Below, piece by piece: positions 8,284 through 17,139 of a stretch of DNA of 64,000 nucleotides. The stretch comes from Verrucomicrobiales bacterium (GTDB lineage Bacteria; Verrucomicrobiota; Verrucomicrobiia; Limisphaerales; J093): NCBI GenBank assembly GCA_024233215.1, contig JACKPW010000011.1:1-64000 (forward strand). The letters run 5' to 3'. How positions within the stretch are numbered: position 1 is the stretch's first letter; every line of letters starts with the position of its first letter. The position numbers were made by a program, and so were the translations under genes. The notes beneath the pieces were generated by a model, which had not been told where the DNA came from, did not search any database, and was given only the letters and a program-made list of their open reading frames with translations.

Positions 8284-9486
8284 TCAGTGGGAGCGAGGTT
8301 CCGCCGTGCCGCCCCGAACGCATCGTACCAGGTTGCGGATGCGCTGGGCATCACCCTGCGGTCCGAGCCCCTGCGGCAGCCGGGATTCGTCCCCGCTCTT
8401 CTGATCGCTGCGTTGCGCGCCAGCACCGTGGACGTCCAGCCAGCGACCATGCATCAGGCCGAGTGCGCGTCCGAAGGCGACATACACCGCCCGGTTGGCA
8501 CCGCGCGGACTGACGTGGGTGGTGCTGGTCCAGTAGTGGCCGTAGTCTCCTTTCCCATCCTCGTTGGTGATGCTGCTGCATTCGAGGATCGGATCAATGG
8601 CCGGGGACTGCGTGGTATCCGGCGAACGGGAGTAGTCCACGATGCTCTGCAGTTCCTTGGCGTTGGGCAGTCGCCAGTCGTCGTGTCCGCCCAGGTTCAA
8701 GTTTTCGGCGTAGGCGAGGGCTGCCTGCCAGTTCATGCCCTGTCCACTGTCGGCTTTCTGCCAGGTCAGACCGGTGGCGTGGTCGGTGACGGTGCCGTTG
8801 CCGTTGTCCACGAAGTCGTTCCCGCCATAGTCCCGGTTCCCCCGAACGTAGAGGACGTAGTACGTCTTTGCCCCCCGCCCGGGCAGGTTGCCGGTGGGAT
8901 AGCCCTTGATCCGCCCATCAGCGAAGTTCACGCCGAACATGGCCTGCTGCCCAAACATCACCCGGCCGCGATAGAGCGTCGAGGTGGCCCATTGCGAATC
9001 GATGATGCGGTCACCCTCTTCGGCCCGGCCGTACTGGAACTTGAAGTGGCGGGTGTCAATGAACGGCTTCGAGCCGAGGGGACTTCGGCTTCCGGGATCC
9101 GGATCGGTGCCGCTGAAGAGAATCAGTGAATAGAGCTCTTTGATGGTGGGCAGCCGCCAGTCGTCGTGTCCTCCGGTTCGACACTCCGCGGCGTCGGCCA
9201 CAGCCTGGGCGTAGGTTCGCTTGGTCCCGGGATCGGCCTGCCACATGAGGCCGGTGTTCAGGTCGGTCACGGTACCGTCGCCGTTGTCGCGATAGGCCGG
9301 CGGGTTTCCGAGGTACTCCGCGTCCTGTCCGGCAAATGCCGTTCCCACAGCCGGACACGGGATCTCCGTCCAGTTATCGTAACAGCGTGCCTGACCGGTA
9401 TCCACAATGGCATAGGGCAGGGTCGGTCCCGAGGCTCCCGCGGTCCACGCCGCGATGAGGATTCCTGTGACTGAAATTGCATTCAT
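8284..9486 (-). CDS. Exported protein with two DUF1566 (Lcl C-terminal-like) domains
   Basis: A 400-residue protein with an N-terminal signal peptide (MNAISVTGILIAAWTAGASG). It has two similar modules, each with DNGDGTVTD or NGNGTVTD, a GLMWQ or GLTWQ strand, and the HDDWRLPT/HDDWRLPN motif typical of DUF1566. The first is at about residues 60-200 and the second at about 235-390. Proteins of this type are secreted or cell-surface and often bind ligands or surfaces. Conserved cysteines (RCYDNWTEIPC, CVRG) suggest disulfides and an extracytoplasmic location. No enzymatic function is known. Confidence 0.82.
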   Translation of the reverse strand: MNAISVTGILIAAWTAGASGPTLPYAIVDTGQARCYDNWTEIPCPAVGTAFAGQDAEYLGNPPAYRDNGDGTVTDLNTGLMWQADPGTKRTYAQAVADAAECRTGGHDDWRLPTIKELYSLILFSGTDPDPGSRSPLGSKPFIDTRHFKFQYGRAEEGDRIIDSQWATSTLYRGRVMFGQQAMFGVNFADGRIKGYPTGNLPGRGAKTYYVLYVRGNRDYGGNDFVDNGNGTVTDHATGLTWQKADSGQGMNWQAALAYAENLNLGGHDDWRLPNAKELQSIVDYSRSPDTTQSPAIDPILECSSITNEDGKGDYGHYWTSTTHVSPRGANRAVYVAFGRALGLMHGRWLDVHGAGAQRSDQKSGDESRLPQGLGPQGDAQRIRNLVRCVRGGTAEPRSH

Positions 9487-9945
9487 GGCCTGTTCTGGTG
9501 GTGTTCCTCACATCTGCTGTTCACGTGGAGCCTGATGAAGGGCGGGTTCTTGGTTTCGACGGCGTTGACCATATCCGTCGTCCGCGCCGCGCGGCAACTC
9601 CTCGTGGCCGTCAGTCTGCCAGAAAAGGAGCGCGCTTCATCCCGAGGAACGGGTGAGTGAAACGCCACCGGGTGTCTCCTGATGAGACTCTCCCGCGTGG
9701 GACTCAGGGCACGTGGTTTGGGAATGGAAACCTCGTGGGCAACCGGGATTTGGCGGAAGTTGCGGAGACTGCGGAAACCGCGGGAGTCGAGAGAGAGGCG
9801 GGCCACATCGGTCGCGACTTCGTGGTGGCACCATGAACGGTCAACGGGATACCTCCGGTCTCTTGCCGGCAAGTGGGACGAGAGGCCAGTCAGGGACACC
9901 CTGGCGTGGGAACGTTGAAGGGCACAGCCGGAAGCAGGTTCCGGC
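9487..9945. other. Intergenic region, no gene recognised
   Basis: About 460 bases upstream of the DUF1566 gene. Open frames here are Arg/Ser/Pro-rich and do not look like protein. The right part borders a kinase remnant, so the stretch may be decayed coding sequence. Confidence 0.4.
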
Positions 9946-10113
9946 TCATGGCAATGCCGGCTCGTTCCTACCGCCCGCCCGCGGCAACGTCAGGGTGAAC
10001 GAGATTATCCCCGAGGCGCCGGGATCCAGCACGAGATCGCCTCCATGCGCGCGGGCAATCTCACGTGCCCGACTCAGCCCCAAGCCGGAACCTCCCCGAC
10101 TTCCGGCCCGATC
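9946..10113 (-). pseudogene. Remnant of a histidine kinase C-terminus
   Basis: On the minus strand the frame reads GGSGLGLSRAREIARAHGGD, then SFTLTLPRA and a stop at 9946. GxGLGLS..REI...HGG..FTLTLP is the G2 box and last strand of the HATPase domain of sensor kinases. Upstream of about 10113 the frame becomes unrelated sequence ending against aroQ, with no dimerisation domain, H box or N box. About 55 residues survive, so this is the 3' end of a deleted kinase gene. Confidence 0.7.
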
Positions 10114-10183
10114 ATGTGGGGATGACTGTCTCCGGGGATTGCCGTCGACAACTCTGGCGGGCCGGCCTAGCCTCGATTGCGAG

Positions 10184-10633
10184 ATGAAAGTCCTGTTCCT
10201 CAACGGTCCGAACCTGAACCTGCTGGGCACCCGTGAACCCGGTGTGTACGGGCGGTCCACGCTCGCCGCGATCGAGGCCCGGGTGCGTCGACGGGCCGGG
10301 GAACTGGGGATTGCCGTGGAATGGCGGCAATCGAACCTGGAGGGCGAACTCGTGACCTGGATTCAGCAGGCGGCCGGAGCCTTCGATTTTCTGGTGTTGA
10401 ACGCGGCGGCCTACACGCACACCAGTGTGGCGTTGCGGGACGCGATTGCTGCCGCCGGGGTTCCCACCCTCGAAGTGCATCTGTCCAATGTCCACGCGCG
10501 TGAGGAGTTCCGGCATCGCTCGCTGATCGCCGCGGTCTGCCGTGGGGTGATCGCCGGGTTTGGGTCGACTTCCTATCTCCTCGCCCTGGAAGCGGTGAAT
10601 GCCCTGGCGACGGAAGCCGCCTCGAGCGCGTAA
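10184..10633 (+). CDS. aroQ: Type II 3-dehydroquinate dehydratase
   Basis: A 149-residue protein that converts 3-dehydroquinate to 3-dehydroshikimate in the shikimate pathway. The start MKVLFLNGPNLNLLGTREP is the standard type II N-terminus; an in-frame extension back to 9713 is rejected. Visible are the flexible-lid arginine and catalytic Tyr region (GTREPGVYG), the QSNLEG motif, the LNAAAYTHTSVALRDA active-site segment, EVHLSN, and the RHRSLIAAVCRGVIAGFG end. The length matches the dodecameric type II family. It lies upstream of a DMT transporter gene with a hairpin between them. Confidence 0.95.
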   Translation: MKVLFLNGPNLNLLGTREPGVYGRSTLAAIEARVRRRAGELGIAVEWRQSNLEGELVTWIQQAAGAFDFLVLNAAAYTHTSVALRDAIAAAGVPTLEVHLSNVHAREEFRHRSLIAAVCRGVIAGFGSTSYLLALEAVNALATEAASSA

Positions 10634-10651
10634 GCCTGAAATCCTCCTTTT

Positions 10652-10672
10652 CGGCCGGCGCGAATCCGGCCG
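10652..10672 (+). terminator. Possible hairpin terminator after aroQ
   Basis: A perfect 7-bp stem, CGGCCGG/CCGGCCG, with a 7-base loop lies 18 bases after the aroQ stop and just before the transporter gene. No T-run follows, so it is at best a weak intrinsic terminator or a processing site. Confidence 0.3.
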
Positions 10673-10681
10673 GCTTCCTCC

Positions 10682-11590
10682 ATGCTGCCCGCCCTCCTTG
10701 CCACCCTGCTGTTTGCCGGGTCCGTCACTGCCGCGGGGCGGACGACGCGGGCGATGGGCAGCGACCGGGCGAACCTGTGGCGGATCCTTGTGGCGACGGC
10801 GGTGCTGGGGTGCTGGGCCTTCGCGCTGGGGTCGGGCACGGGCGGCGGAGCCTTTGGCTGGTTTTTTCTGAGCGGGGTGGTGGGGTTTGGACTGGGCGAC
10901 CTCGCGCTGTACCATTCGTTTCCCCGGATCGGACCGCGGCTGGGGGCCCTGATGGTGAACTGCCTGGCGGCGCCCTTTGCCGCCGCCATCGAATGGCTCT
11001 GGCTGGGAACCACGCTCTCGCTCCTGCAGGCGTTGTGCAGTGCGGTCATCCTCGGCGGCGTGGGCCTGTCGCTGTTTCCGGACCGGCCGTCGGCCGTGCC
11101 GACGCGACAACGATGGCTGGGGATCGTGTTTGGCGTGATCGCCGGATTCGGCCAGGGGTATGGGGCGGTGCTGAGTCGGAGGGCATTTGAGGCGGTGGCC
11201 GTCGGGGGCGTTGACGTCGACGGAGGGTCTGCGGCGTTCCAGCGGCTGCTCGGAGGGTTGTGTTTTGTTTTGCTGCGGACCGCCTGGTTGGTTTGGGTGG
11301 CCCGCCTTTCGCGGAACAGCCGGGGCAATGCCGCCGTGTTCACCCTGCCGCCCCGGGGAATCTGGCCGATGGTCCTGACCAACGCCCTCGCCGGTCCGGC
11401 CATCGGGGTGGCGTGCTTCCAGTGGGCGCTGAAGACGACGCCCGCCGGCATCGTGCTGCCCATCGTGGCCACCACGCCGCTGGTGGTGATCCCGTTCACC
11501 TGGGTGTTTGACGGTGATCGTCCGGGCTGGCGCGCCATCCTCGGCGGAGTGCTGGCCGTGTTGGGGGTGATCGGCCTGACGATGGTGTGA
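10682..11590 (+). CDS. DMT superfamily (EamA-like) membrane transporter
   Basis: A 302-residue, very hydrophobic protein with about ten predicted membrane helices in two EamA-like halves (about 1-130 and 150-300). The second half carries the usual PxG-type helix (VLTNALAGPAIGVACFQWAL) and an end pattern common to the family (AILGGVLAVLGVIGLTMV). Members move metabolites or nucleotide sugars across the inner membrane, and many are uncharacterised. No substrate can be inferred from the neighbours. Confidence 0.8.
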   Translation: MLPALLATLLFAGSVTAAGRTTRAMGSDRANLWRILVATAVLGCWAFALGSGTGGGAFGWFFLSGVVGFGLGDLALYHSFPRIGPRLGALMVNCLAAPFAAAIEWLWLGTTLSLLQALCSAVILGGVGLSLFPDRPSAVPTRQRWLGIVFGVIAGFGQGYGAVLSRRAFEAVAVGGVDVDGGSAAFQRLLGGLCFVLLRTAWLVWVARLSRNSRGNAAVFTLPPRGIWPMVLTNALAGPAIGVACFQWALKTTPAGIVLPIVATTPLVVIPFTWVFDGDRPGWRAILGGVLAVLGVIGLTMV

Positions 11591-11651
11591 CGGGGCGCAG
11601 GACGGGCGCAGGATTTGCCAGCGTCGTCCCGCGAAGGCATGCTGCCGGCCG

Positions 11652-12677
11652 ATGCGCTATTACGCCGCCGCCTGTCAGACGGATTTCCCGGCCGCGCGCG
11701 ACCGGTCCGAAATCGGTGATCGCGTGCGCCGGATGTGCGCGACGATCGAACGAACAATCGTCGGCTACGAACCGTTCTTCGACGTGCGGTTGCTGGTCTT
11801 TCCCGAGTTCGCGCACACCCCGCCGGTGTACGACACGGTTGCGAAGCTGAGGGACAAACTGGCGGTGGAACTGCCGAACGAGCACACCGACGCCTACGCC
11901 CGTGTGGCCGCGCGCTACGGATGCTTCGTCCAGACCGGCACGTTCCTCGAGATGGACCGGAACCATCCGGGGCACGTGTTCAACACCACGCTCCTGGTCG
12001 GGCCAAAGGGGGTGCTGACAAAGTACCGCAAGGTCAACCCCTGGATTCCGTGGGAACTGCACACGAGCCCGCACGATCTGCCGGGTTACGCGGAGAACCC
12101 GTTTCCGGTGGCGGACACGGAACTGGGTCGGCTGGGCGTGGCGATCTGCTACGACTGGCTGTTTCCGGAGACCATCCGGCAGATCGCCTGCAACGGGGCC
12201 GAGGTGCTGATCCGGGTCTCCGCCTACATGGACCCGTGGGGGGCGACCCCACCGATGGACTGGTGGACCCTGGTCAATCGCACGCGGGCGCTCGAGAACA
12301 TGGCGTACGTGGTGGCTGCCAACCAGGGGGCTTCGATGACGCACTACCCCCCGTTTTCCTGGCCGGGGGGCAGCATGGTGGTGGACTTCGACGGACGCAT
12401 CCTGGCCCAGGCCGATCCCGGCCCTGGCGAGAAGGTGGTGGTGGCGCCGATTGACGTCGGTGCGCTTCGCACTGAGCGAACCCGGCGTCGCGGCCACGCC
12501 ATGCCAGGGCATTATCGGGCGGAGGTGCACCCCTATGCCGCACAAACGTGCCTGCCCGCCGGCGGTCACCAGACCTTGACCCCGAAACGAATCGAGGCCC
12601 GCATCCGCCGCGGCAGGAAGAACGCTTCCCGCATCGGTGGAACTCCGCGTATCCACTCAGTCGAGAACCACGAATGA
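11652..12677 (+). CDS. Carbon-nitrogen hydrolase (nitrilase superfamily), formamidase-like
   Basis: A 341-residue cytoplasmic amidohydrolase. The catalytic triad of the superfamily is visible: Glu in LLVFPEFAHTP, Lys in TKYRKVNPWIPWE, and Cys in VAICYDWLFPE. WTLVNRTRALENMAYVVAANQ is the usual downstream helix. The aliphatic amidase/formamidase branch is the closest by feel, but the amide substrate is not determined. The last ~25 residues (RIHSVENHE) are encoded by the left arm of an intergenic inverted repeat, so the ancestral stop was probably earlier. Confidence 0.85.
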   Translation: MRYYAAACQTDFPAARDRSEIGDRVRRMCATIERTIVGYEPFFDVRLLVFPEFAHTPPVYDTVAKLRDKLAVELPNEHTDAYARVAARYGCFVQTGTFLEMDRNHPGHVFNTTLLVGPKGVLTKYRKVNPWIPWELHTSPHDLPGYAENPFPVADTELGRLGVAICYDWLFPETIRQIACNGAEVLIRVSAYMDPWGATPPMDWWTLVNRTRALENMAYVVAANQGASMTHYPPFSWPGGSMVVDFDGRILAQADPGPGEKVVVAPIDVGALRTERTRRRGHAMPGHYRAEVHPYAAQTCLPAGGHQTLTPKRIEARIRRGRKNASRIGGTPRIHSVENHE

Positions 12678-12819
12678 ACCCGAATCGACACGAATCAAGG
12701 GAAAGACTCCACCCGCCCGCTGCCGGTGGACTGAGGGTCGCCGCCCTGGAGCGGGACAACGCGCCTGTTCGCCCGCCTCCGCCCTTTTCCCATTCGTGTC
12801 GATTCGTGTTCATTCGTGG
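12668..12819. repeat. Miniature inverted-repeat element
   Basis: Bases 12668-12695 and 12792-12819 are 28-base inverted arms (CCACGAATGAAC..., read inward) with a single mismatch, separated by 96 bases. The left arm overlaps the stop codon of the upstream hydrolase gene. The element has no open frame of its own. It resembles the ATTCGTG-type intergenic repeats common in environmental Verrucomicrobiota and Planctomycetota (recalled, not checked). Confidence 0.8.
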
Positions 12820-12837
12820 TTGAAGTCATTTTGGCCC

Positions 12838-13860
12838 ATGAGCGACAAAGGCATACTCCTGATGAACCTCGGCTCGCCGGATTCGCCGGCCGTGCCGGAT
12901 GTCCGCCGATATCTGCGTGAATTCCTGATGGACGGCCGGGTGCTCGACGCCCCCTGGCCGATCCGGTGGGGGATCGTGAACCTCGCCATCCTGCCGAAGC
13001 GCCCGGCGGAATCGGCGCATGCCTACCAGACGATCTGGACGCCGGAGGGCTCGCCGCTGGTGGTGACCAGCCGGCGCTTGCAGGCGGCGCTCGCCGGCGA
13101 GCTTGGCGCCCCGGTGGAACTCGCCATGCGTTATCAGAATCCGACGGTGGCCGCCGGGCTCGGGGGCCTGGCGAACGCCGGGGTGAAGCAGGTGCACCTG
13201 ATCCCCCTGTTCCCCCATTACGCCATGTCGAGCTACGAGACCGCCGTGGAATACGTCCGGTCGGAGCTGCGCCGTCATCACCCCGCCCTCCAACTCTCGG
13301 TGGAACCCCCGTTCTACGAGCATCCGGACTACGTCGCCGCCCTCGTGGCAAGCGCCCGGACGCAACTGGAACGCGACTGGGATCATCTCCTCTTCAGCTT
13401 CCACGGCGTACCGGAACGGCATCTGCGCAAGTCCGACCCGACCGGCGGGCATTGTCTGCGGTCGACCGATTGCTGCCAGACCGCCAGTCCGGCCCACGAA
13501 CGGTGCTACCGTCACCAATGCCTCCGCACGATGGAGGCATTTGTCGCGGCCGCGGGGATGCCGCGGGAGAAAGCCTCGTTTGCTTTCCAGTCGCGGCTGG
13601 GGCGGGATCCCTGGCTGAAGCCCTACACCGACAGCGAGTTGACGCGACTGGCCGGGGCCGGCGTGAAACGGCTGGCAGTGATCTGTCCGGCGTTTGTGGC
13701 GGACTGTCTGGAGACCATCGAGGAGATTGGCATGCGCGGGAAGGAGACATTCCTGCAGGCCGGTGGGGAGTCGTTCGACCTGATCCCCTGCCTGAACGAG
13801 CATCCGCGCTGGGTGGAAGCGTTGACCGGGATGGCCCGTCGGTTCCTGGCGGGCGGGTGA
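12838..13860 (+). CDS. hemH: Ferrochelatase
   Basis: A 340-residue protein that inserts Fe2+ into protoporphyrin IX, the last step of protoheme synthesis. The start MSDKGILLMNLGSPDSP at 12838 is the family N-terminus; an in-frame extension through the repeat is rejected. Key features are the metal-binding His189 in FSFHGVPERHLRK and the Glu in FVADCLETIEEI. QSRLGRDPWLKPYTD and LIPLFPHYAMSSYETA are also hallmarks. Cysteines at STDCCQTASPAHERC and YRHQC might hold a [2Fe-2S] cluster, as in some ferrochelatases, but the pattern is not the classical C-terminal one. No other heme genes are adjacent. Confidence 0.95.
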   Translation: MSDKGILLMNLGSPDSPAVPDVRRYLREFLMDGRVLDAPWPIRWGIVNLAILPKRPAESAHAYQTIWTPEGSPLVVTSRRLQAALAGELGAPVELAMRYQNPTVAAGLGGLANAGVKQVHLIPLFPHYAMSSYETAVEYVRSELRRHHPALQLSVEPPFYEHPDYVAALVASARTQLERDWDHLLFSFHGVPERHLRKSDPTGGHCLRSTDCCQTASPAHERCYRHQCLRTMEAFVAAAGMPREKASFAFQSRLGRDPWLKPYTDSELTRLAGAGVKRLAVICPAFVADCLETIEEIGMRGKETFLQAGGESFDLIPCLNEHPRWVEALTGMARRFLAGG

Positions 13861-13963
13861 CCGGAGGACGGGTGGGCCCTGCAAAGGCGGGTTGTCAGAA
13901 GTTGAATTGACGCGTAGTTTCGGATCGTCTGTTTGAGAAAGGACGGACATTGTAAGGATAAGT

Positions 13964-15439
13964 ATGGACGACAAGGCACCAGCGCCGGACAGCGGCAAGC
14001 GCAAGCACGCGTGGATCGAGGTGGACCGTTGCAGCCCTCCCAAGCGGAAGGCGGCGGAGCGGGTCAATGACTTCCGCGAGATCTATGACTCCTACGACGA
14101 GGAGACCGTCATGGAGCAGGCCCGCCGGTGCATCAACTGCCCGGAGGCCCTGTGCATGGAGGGCTGCCCGTTGGAAAACCGGATTCCCGAATGGATGATG
14201 CTGACTGCGGAGGGCCGGTTCAGCGAGGCGGCCGTGATTTCGCAGAGCACCAGCAACATGCCGGAGATCTGCTCCCGGATCTGTCCGCAGGACCGCCTTT
14301 GCGAGGGGGCCTGCGTGGTGGCCGGCAAGGCGGACGCCGTCGCCATCGGCGCCGTCGAGCGGTTCATCAACGAGTGGGCCTTCGCCCACGGTGAGGTCGT
14401 GGCCCGGCCGGCGCCGTCCAATGGCATGAAGGTGGCGGTGGTGGGCGGCGGTCCCGGCGGCCTGGCCTGCGCCGACCAACTCGCCCGCCGCGGTTATGCC
14501 GTCACGGTCCTCGAGTCCTCAACGGTCGCCGGTGGCCTGCTGATGAACGGCATCCCGGCGTTCAAGCTCGAGAAGGAGGTCGTTGAACGACGCATCAACG
14601 TCATCAAACAGCGTGGCGTCGAGTTCCGCACCGGGGTGAACGTCGGTGTGGACGTCAAACTGTATGAACTCGAAGAGGAGTTCGATGCCATCTTCCTCGC
14701 GTTCGGTGCCCAGATGTCGAAGGAACTCGGCGTGCCCGGCAGCGACCTTGAAGGGGTCATTCCCGCCCTGCCCTACCTCATCCAGAAGAACACGAACACG
14801 CCGGTGGACCTTCCCCCGGTCGAGGTGGCCGGCAAGAAGGTGATCGTGGTCGGCGGCGGCGACACCGCCATGGACTGCCTGCGCACATCGCTGCGCAGCG
14901 GCGCCAGCGAGGTGCGTTGCGTGTATCGCCGCGACCAGTCGAACATGCCCGGCAGCCGCAAGGAATATGACAACAGCATCGAGGAAGGGGCGAAGTTCAC
15001 CTTCCTCGGGGCGCCGGTGGAGGTGTTGGGAGACGGCAAGGGGCATGTCAAGGCGCTCCGGTGCGTGAGCATGGAACTGGGTCCGGCGGACGCCAGCGGT
15101 CGTCGCCGGCCCCAGCCGGTGCCTGGTTCGGAGCATGATTTGCCGGCGGACCTCATCCTGGTGGCGTTTGGCTTCGATGCGTTTCCGTTCCCCGAGGGCA
15201 GTGGCTTCGAGAAGATCAAGACCTCGCGCTGGGGAACGGTCGAGGTCGATGACAACCTCATGACCAACGTGCCGGGCATTTTCTGCGGCGGCGATCTCCG
15301 ACGCGGTCCCGATCTGGTGGTCCGGGCTGTTCGGGACGGACGCGATGCCGCGGCGGCGATCCATGCCTATCTGGTCTCAAGGCGGCTCATGGACATGAGC
15401 GTGGAGCAACCGGAGAACGTCGGTATGGAAGTGGTCTGA
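13964..15439 (+). CDS. gltD: Glutamate synthase small subunit-like NADPH oxidoreductase
   Basis: A 491-residue protein. It has an N-terminal double [4Fe-4S] region with cysteines in CINCPEALCMEGCP and CSRICPQDRLCEGAC (about residues 50-125), an FAD-binding Rossmann motif (VAVVGGGPGGLACADQLA), and a NADPH-binding motif (KVIVVGGGDTAMDCLRTS). GIFCGGDLRRGPDLVVRAV is the FAD-contacting end. In glutamate synthase this subunit passes electrons from NADPH to the large subunit. No gltB is adjacent, so it may serve another partner, as in related oxidoreductases. An AAGGA ribosome site precedes the ATG at 13964. Confidence 0.9.
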   Translation: MDDKAPAPDSGKRKHAWIEVDRCSPPKRKAAERVNDFREIYDSYDEETVMEQARRCINCPEALCMEGCPLENRIPEWMMLTAEGRFSEAAVISQSTSNMPEICSRICPQDRLCEGACVVAGKADAVAIGAVERFINEWAFAHGEVVARPAPSNGMKVAVVGGGPGGLACADQLARRGYAVTVLESSTVAGGLLMNGIPAFKLEKEVVERRINVIKQRGVEFRTGVNVGVDVKLYELEEEFDAIFLAFGAQMSKELGVPGSDLEGVIPALPYLIQKNTNTPVDLPPVEVAGKKVIVVGGGDTAMDCLRTSLRSGASEVRCVYRRDQSNMPGSRKEYDNSIEEGAKFTFLGAPVEVLGDGKGHVKALRCVSMELGPADASGRRRPQPVPGSEHDLPADLILVAFGFDAFPFPEGSGFEKIKTSRWGTVEVDDNLMTNVPGIFCGGDLRRGPDLVVRAVRDGRDAAAAIHAYLVSRRLMDMSVEQPENVGMEVV

Positions 15440-15799
15440 CCGAATCCGGACAGCACGCGCAACCAGCGGGTAGCGCAGACATCCGATCTGCTGTATCGCC
15501 GTCTTCCATTCGGCAGAGCGCCCGGGATTTCCAGGGGTCTGCGGGTTGGAGACCCGTGATCCAGCGGATTCAGCTCCAGTCCCCAAGCCAGAACTCTGCG
15601 CCACGAGGAACAGTGGGCCGCATCCCGCTTGGTGGTTCTCCATCCGGCCTGCTCACGCCAGCGCCCGGACTTCAGGGTTCCCTCCTGCTGGGTGACAGCG
15701 TAGGCTGAGGTCCACAAAGCGCCAGTTCGCCCGTCACGGCCAGGGTTTCCGGTCGGTTTGCCGGAGGTGGCCACGGGTGGGTGGCTGAGCAACACGCCC
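15440..15799. other. Intergenic region, no gene recognised
   Basis: About 360 bases between gltD and the Gfo/Idh/MocA gene. Open frames on the minus strand are Arg/Ser/Trp-rich and have no homology I recognise. A short GGGTCTGCGGGTTGGAGACC-like self-complementary patch lies near 15535-15555. Nothing further is supported. Confidence 0.4.
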
Positions 15800-17095
15800 A
15801 TGAACCATCGCATTCCTCCGCTCTCCCGCCGCCGTTTTCTCGGCACGCTCGGTGCCGTCACCGCGGCGCCGATGTTCGTTTCGCCCGCCATCCTGGGTCG
15901 CGCCGGCACGGTCGCCCCCAACAGCCGGATCGTCATGGCCAACTTCGGCCACGGCAATCGCGCCGGGGCGATCATCGGGCATTTCATGCAGTTCCCCGAG
16001 TTGCACATGAAGGTGATCTGCGATTGCCGGGAGGATCGGTTGAAGAACGGCGTCGACCGGGTGAACGCCTTCTACCGGAACCAGGATTGCGAGCGTCTCA
16101 CGGATTTCCGCGAGTTGCTGGCGCGCCCCGACATCGACGCCGTCTTCATCGCCACGGGCAACCGCTGGCACGGCCTCGGATCGATCCTGGCGGCGAAGGC
16201 CGGCAAGGACATCTACTGCGAGAAGCCGACCACCCTGACGATTGCCGAGGGCCGGGAACTGGTTGAGACCACCACCCGTCACGGCACCGTCTACCAGGCC
16301 GGACACCAACGGCGCAGCGTCGATTCCTACCGGTTCATGAAGGAGGTCGTGCGGCGTGGGATGATCGGCCGGGTCCGGGAGGTCATCATGCAAAGCTGGG
16401 AGGGCCCGGTGATTCAGGCCGGTCCCAACCAGGAGGTGCCGGCGGGATTCAACTACGACATGTGGCTGGGACAAACCCCGTGGCGACCGTTCAACTGGGC
16501 GCACGTGAACGCCTGGCAGTATTTCTGGGACACCGCCGATGGCATCATCACGGACATGGGGTGTCATTACACCGACCTGATGCAGTTTACCTTCGAAACG
16601 GACGACACCGGCCCGGTGGCGTTCGAGGGTTGGGCGGAATGGCCGCCGGAGGGAGCCTACAGTGAGACGCCGGTGCGGGCGCAGGTTCGCTGCCAGTATG
16701 CGAACGGGGTCACCGGCGTCATCCAGCAACGGGCCGGTTTCACGGATCGTTTCATCCGGTTCGTGGGCGACGAGGGCTGGATCCAGGTGGACGACGAGAC
16801 CAACGTTGTCACCGCTGCCCCAGCATCGATCCTCAAGACGCGGAGCATCGTGAACAAGTCGTGGGCCGAAACCGGCGGGCACATTCAGGACTGGATCACG
16901 GCCATTCGCAACCGCGGCAAGCCGGCCTGCCATCCGGAGACCACGCACCGCGCGATGAGCATCTGCCAGATCAGCAACCTGTGCCTCCGGCTCGGCCGCA
17001 AACTCCATTGGGACCCGGTCGTGGAACGTTTCACCGATGATGAGGAGGCAAACCGCATGCTGGCCCGATCCCGCCGCAGTCCCTGGCACGCGTGA
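15800..17095 (+). CDS. Tat-exported Gfo/Idh/MocA family oxidoreductase
   Basis: A 431-residue protein. The start MNHRIPPLSRRRFLG at 15800 gives a twin-arginine signal (SRRRFLGTLG, then an Ala-rich core). The Rossmann domain spans about 40-170, with the Gfo/Idh/MocA hallmark YCEKPTTLT and the helix-capping RPDIDAVFIAT. The alpha/beta substrate domain includes GFNYDMWLGQTPWRPFN and ITDMGCHYTDLMQ, where Asp and His are typical catalytic residues. Exported members are abundant in Planctomycetota and Verrucomicrobiota and probably act on sugars with bound NAD(P). The next gene follows directly and may be co-transcribed. Confidence 0.9.
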   Translation: MNHRIPPLSRRRFLGTLGAVTAAPMFVSPAILGRAGTVAPNSRIVMANFGHGNRAGAIIGHFMQFPELHMKVICDCREDRLKNGVDRVNAFYRNQDCERLTDFRELLARPDIDAVFIATGNRWHGLGSILAAKAGKDIYCEKPTTLTIAEGRELVETTTRHGTVYQAGHQRRSVDSYRFMKEVVRRGMIGRVREVIMQSWEGPVIQAGPNQEVPAGFNYDMWLGQTPWRPFNWAHVNAWQYFWDTADGIITDMGCHYTDLMQFTFETDDTGPVAFEGWAEWPPEGAYSETPVRAQVRCQYANGVTGVIQQRAGFTDRFIRFVGDEGWIQVDDETNVVTAAPASILKTRSIVNKSWAETGGHIQDWITAIRNRGKPACHPETTHRAMSICQISNLCLRLGRKLHWDPVVERFTDDEEANRMLARSRRSPWHA

Positions 17096-17139
17096 TGAGC
17101 GGCAGGATCGATCCAGAGACCTTCATACCCCCTTCCACC

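Noticed and set aside
9713..10183. In-frame extension of aroQ
   Set aside because: Type II dehydroquinases start at MKVLFLNGPN; the extension overlaps a kinase remnant and is low-complexity.
13902..13936. Possible promoter before gltD (TTGACG)
   Set aside because: No acceptable -10 hexamer at 16-18 bases.
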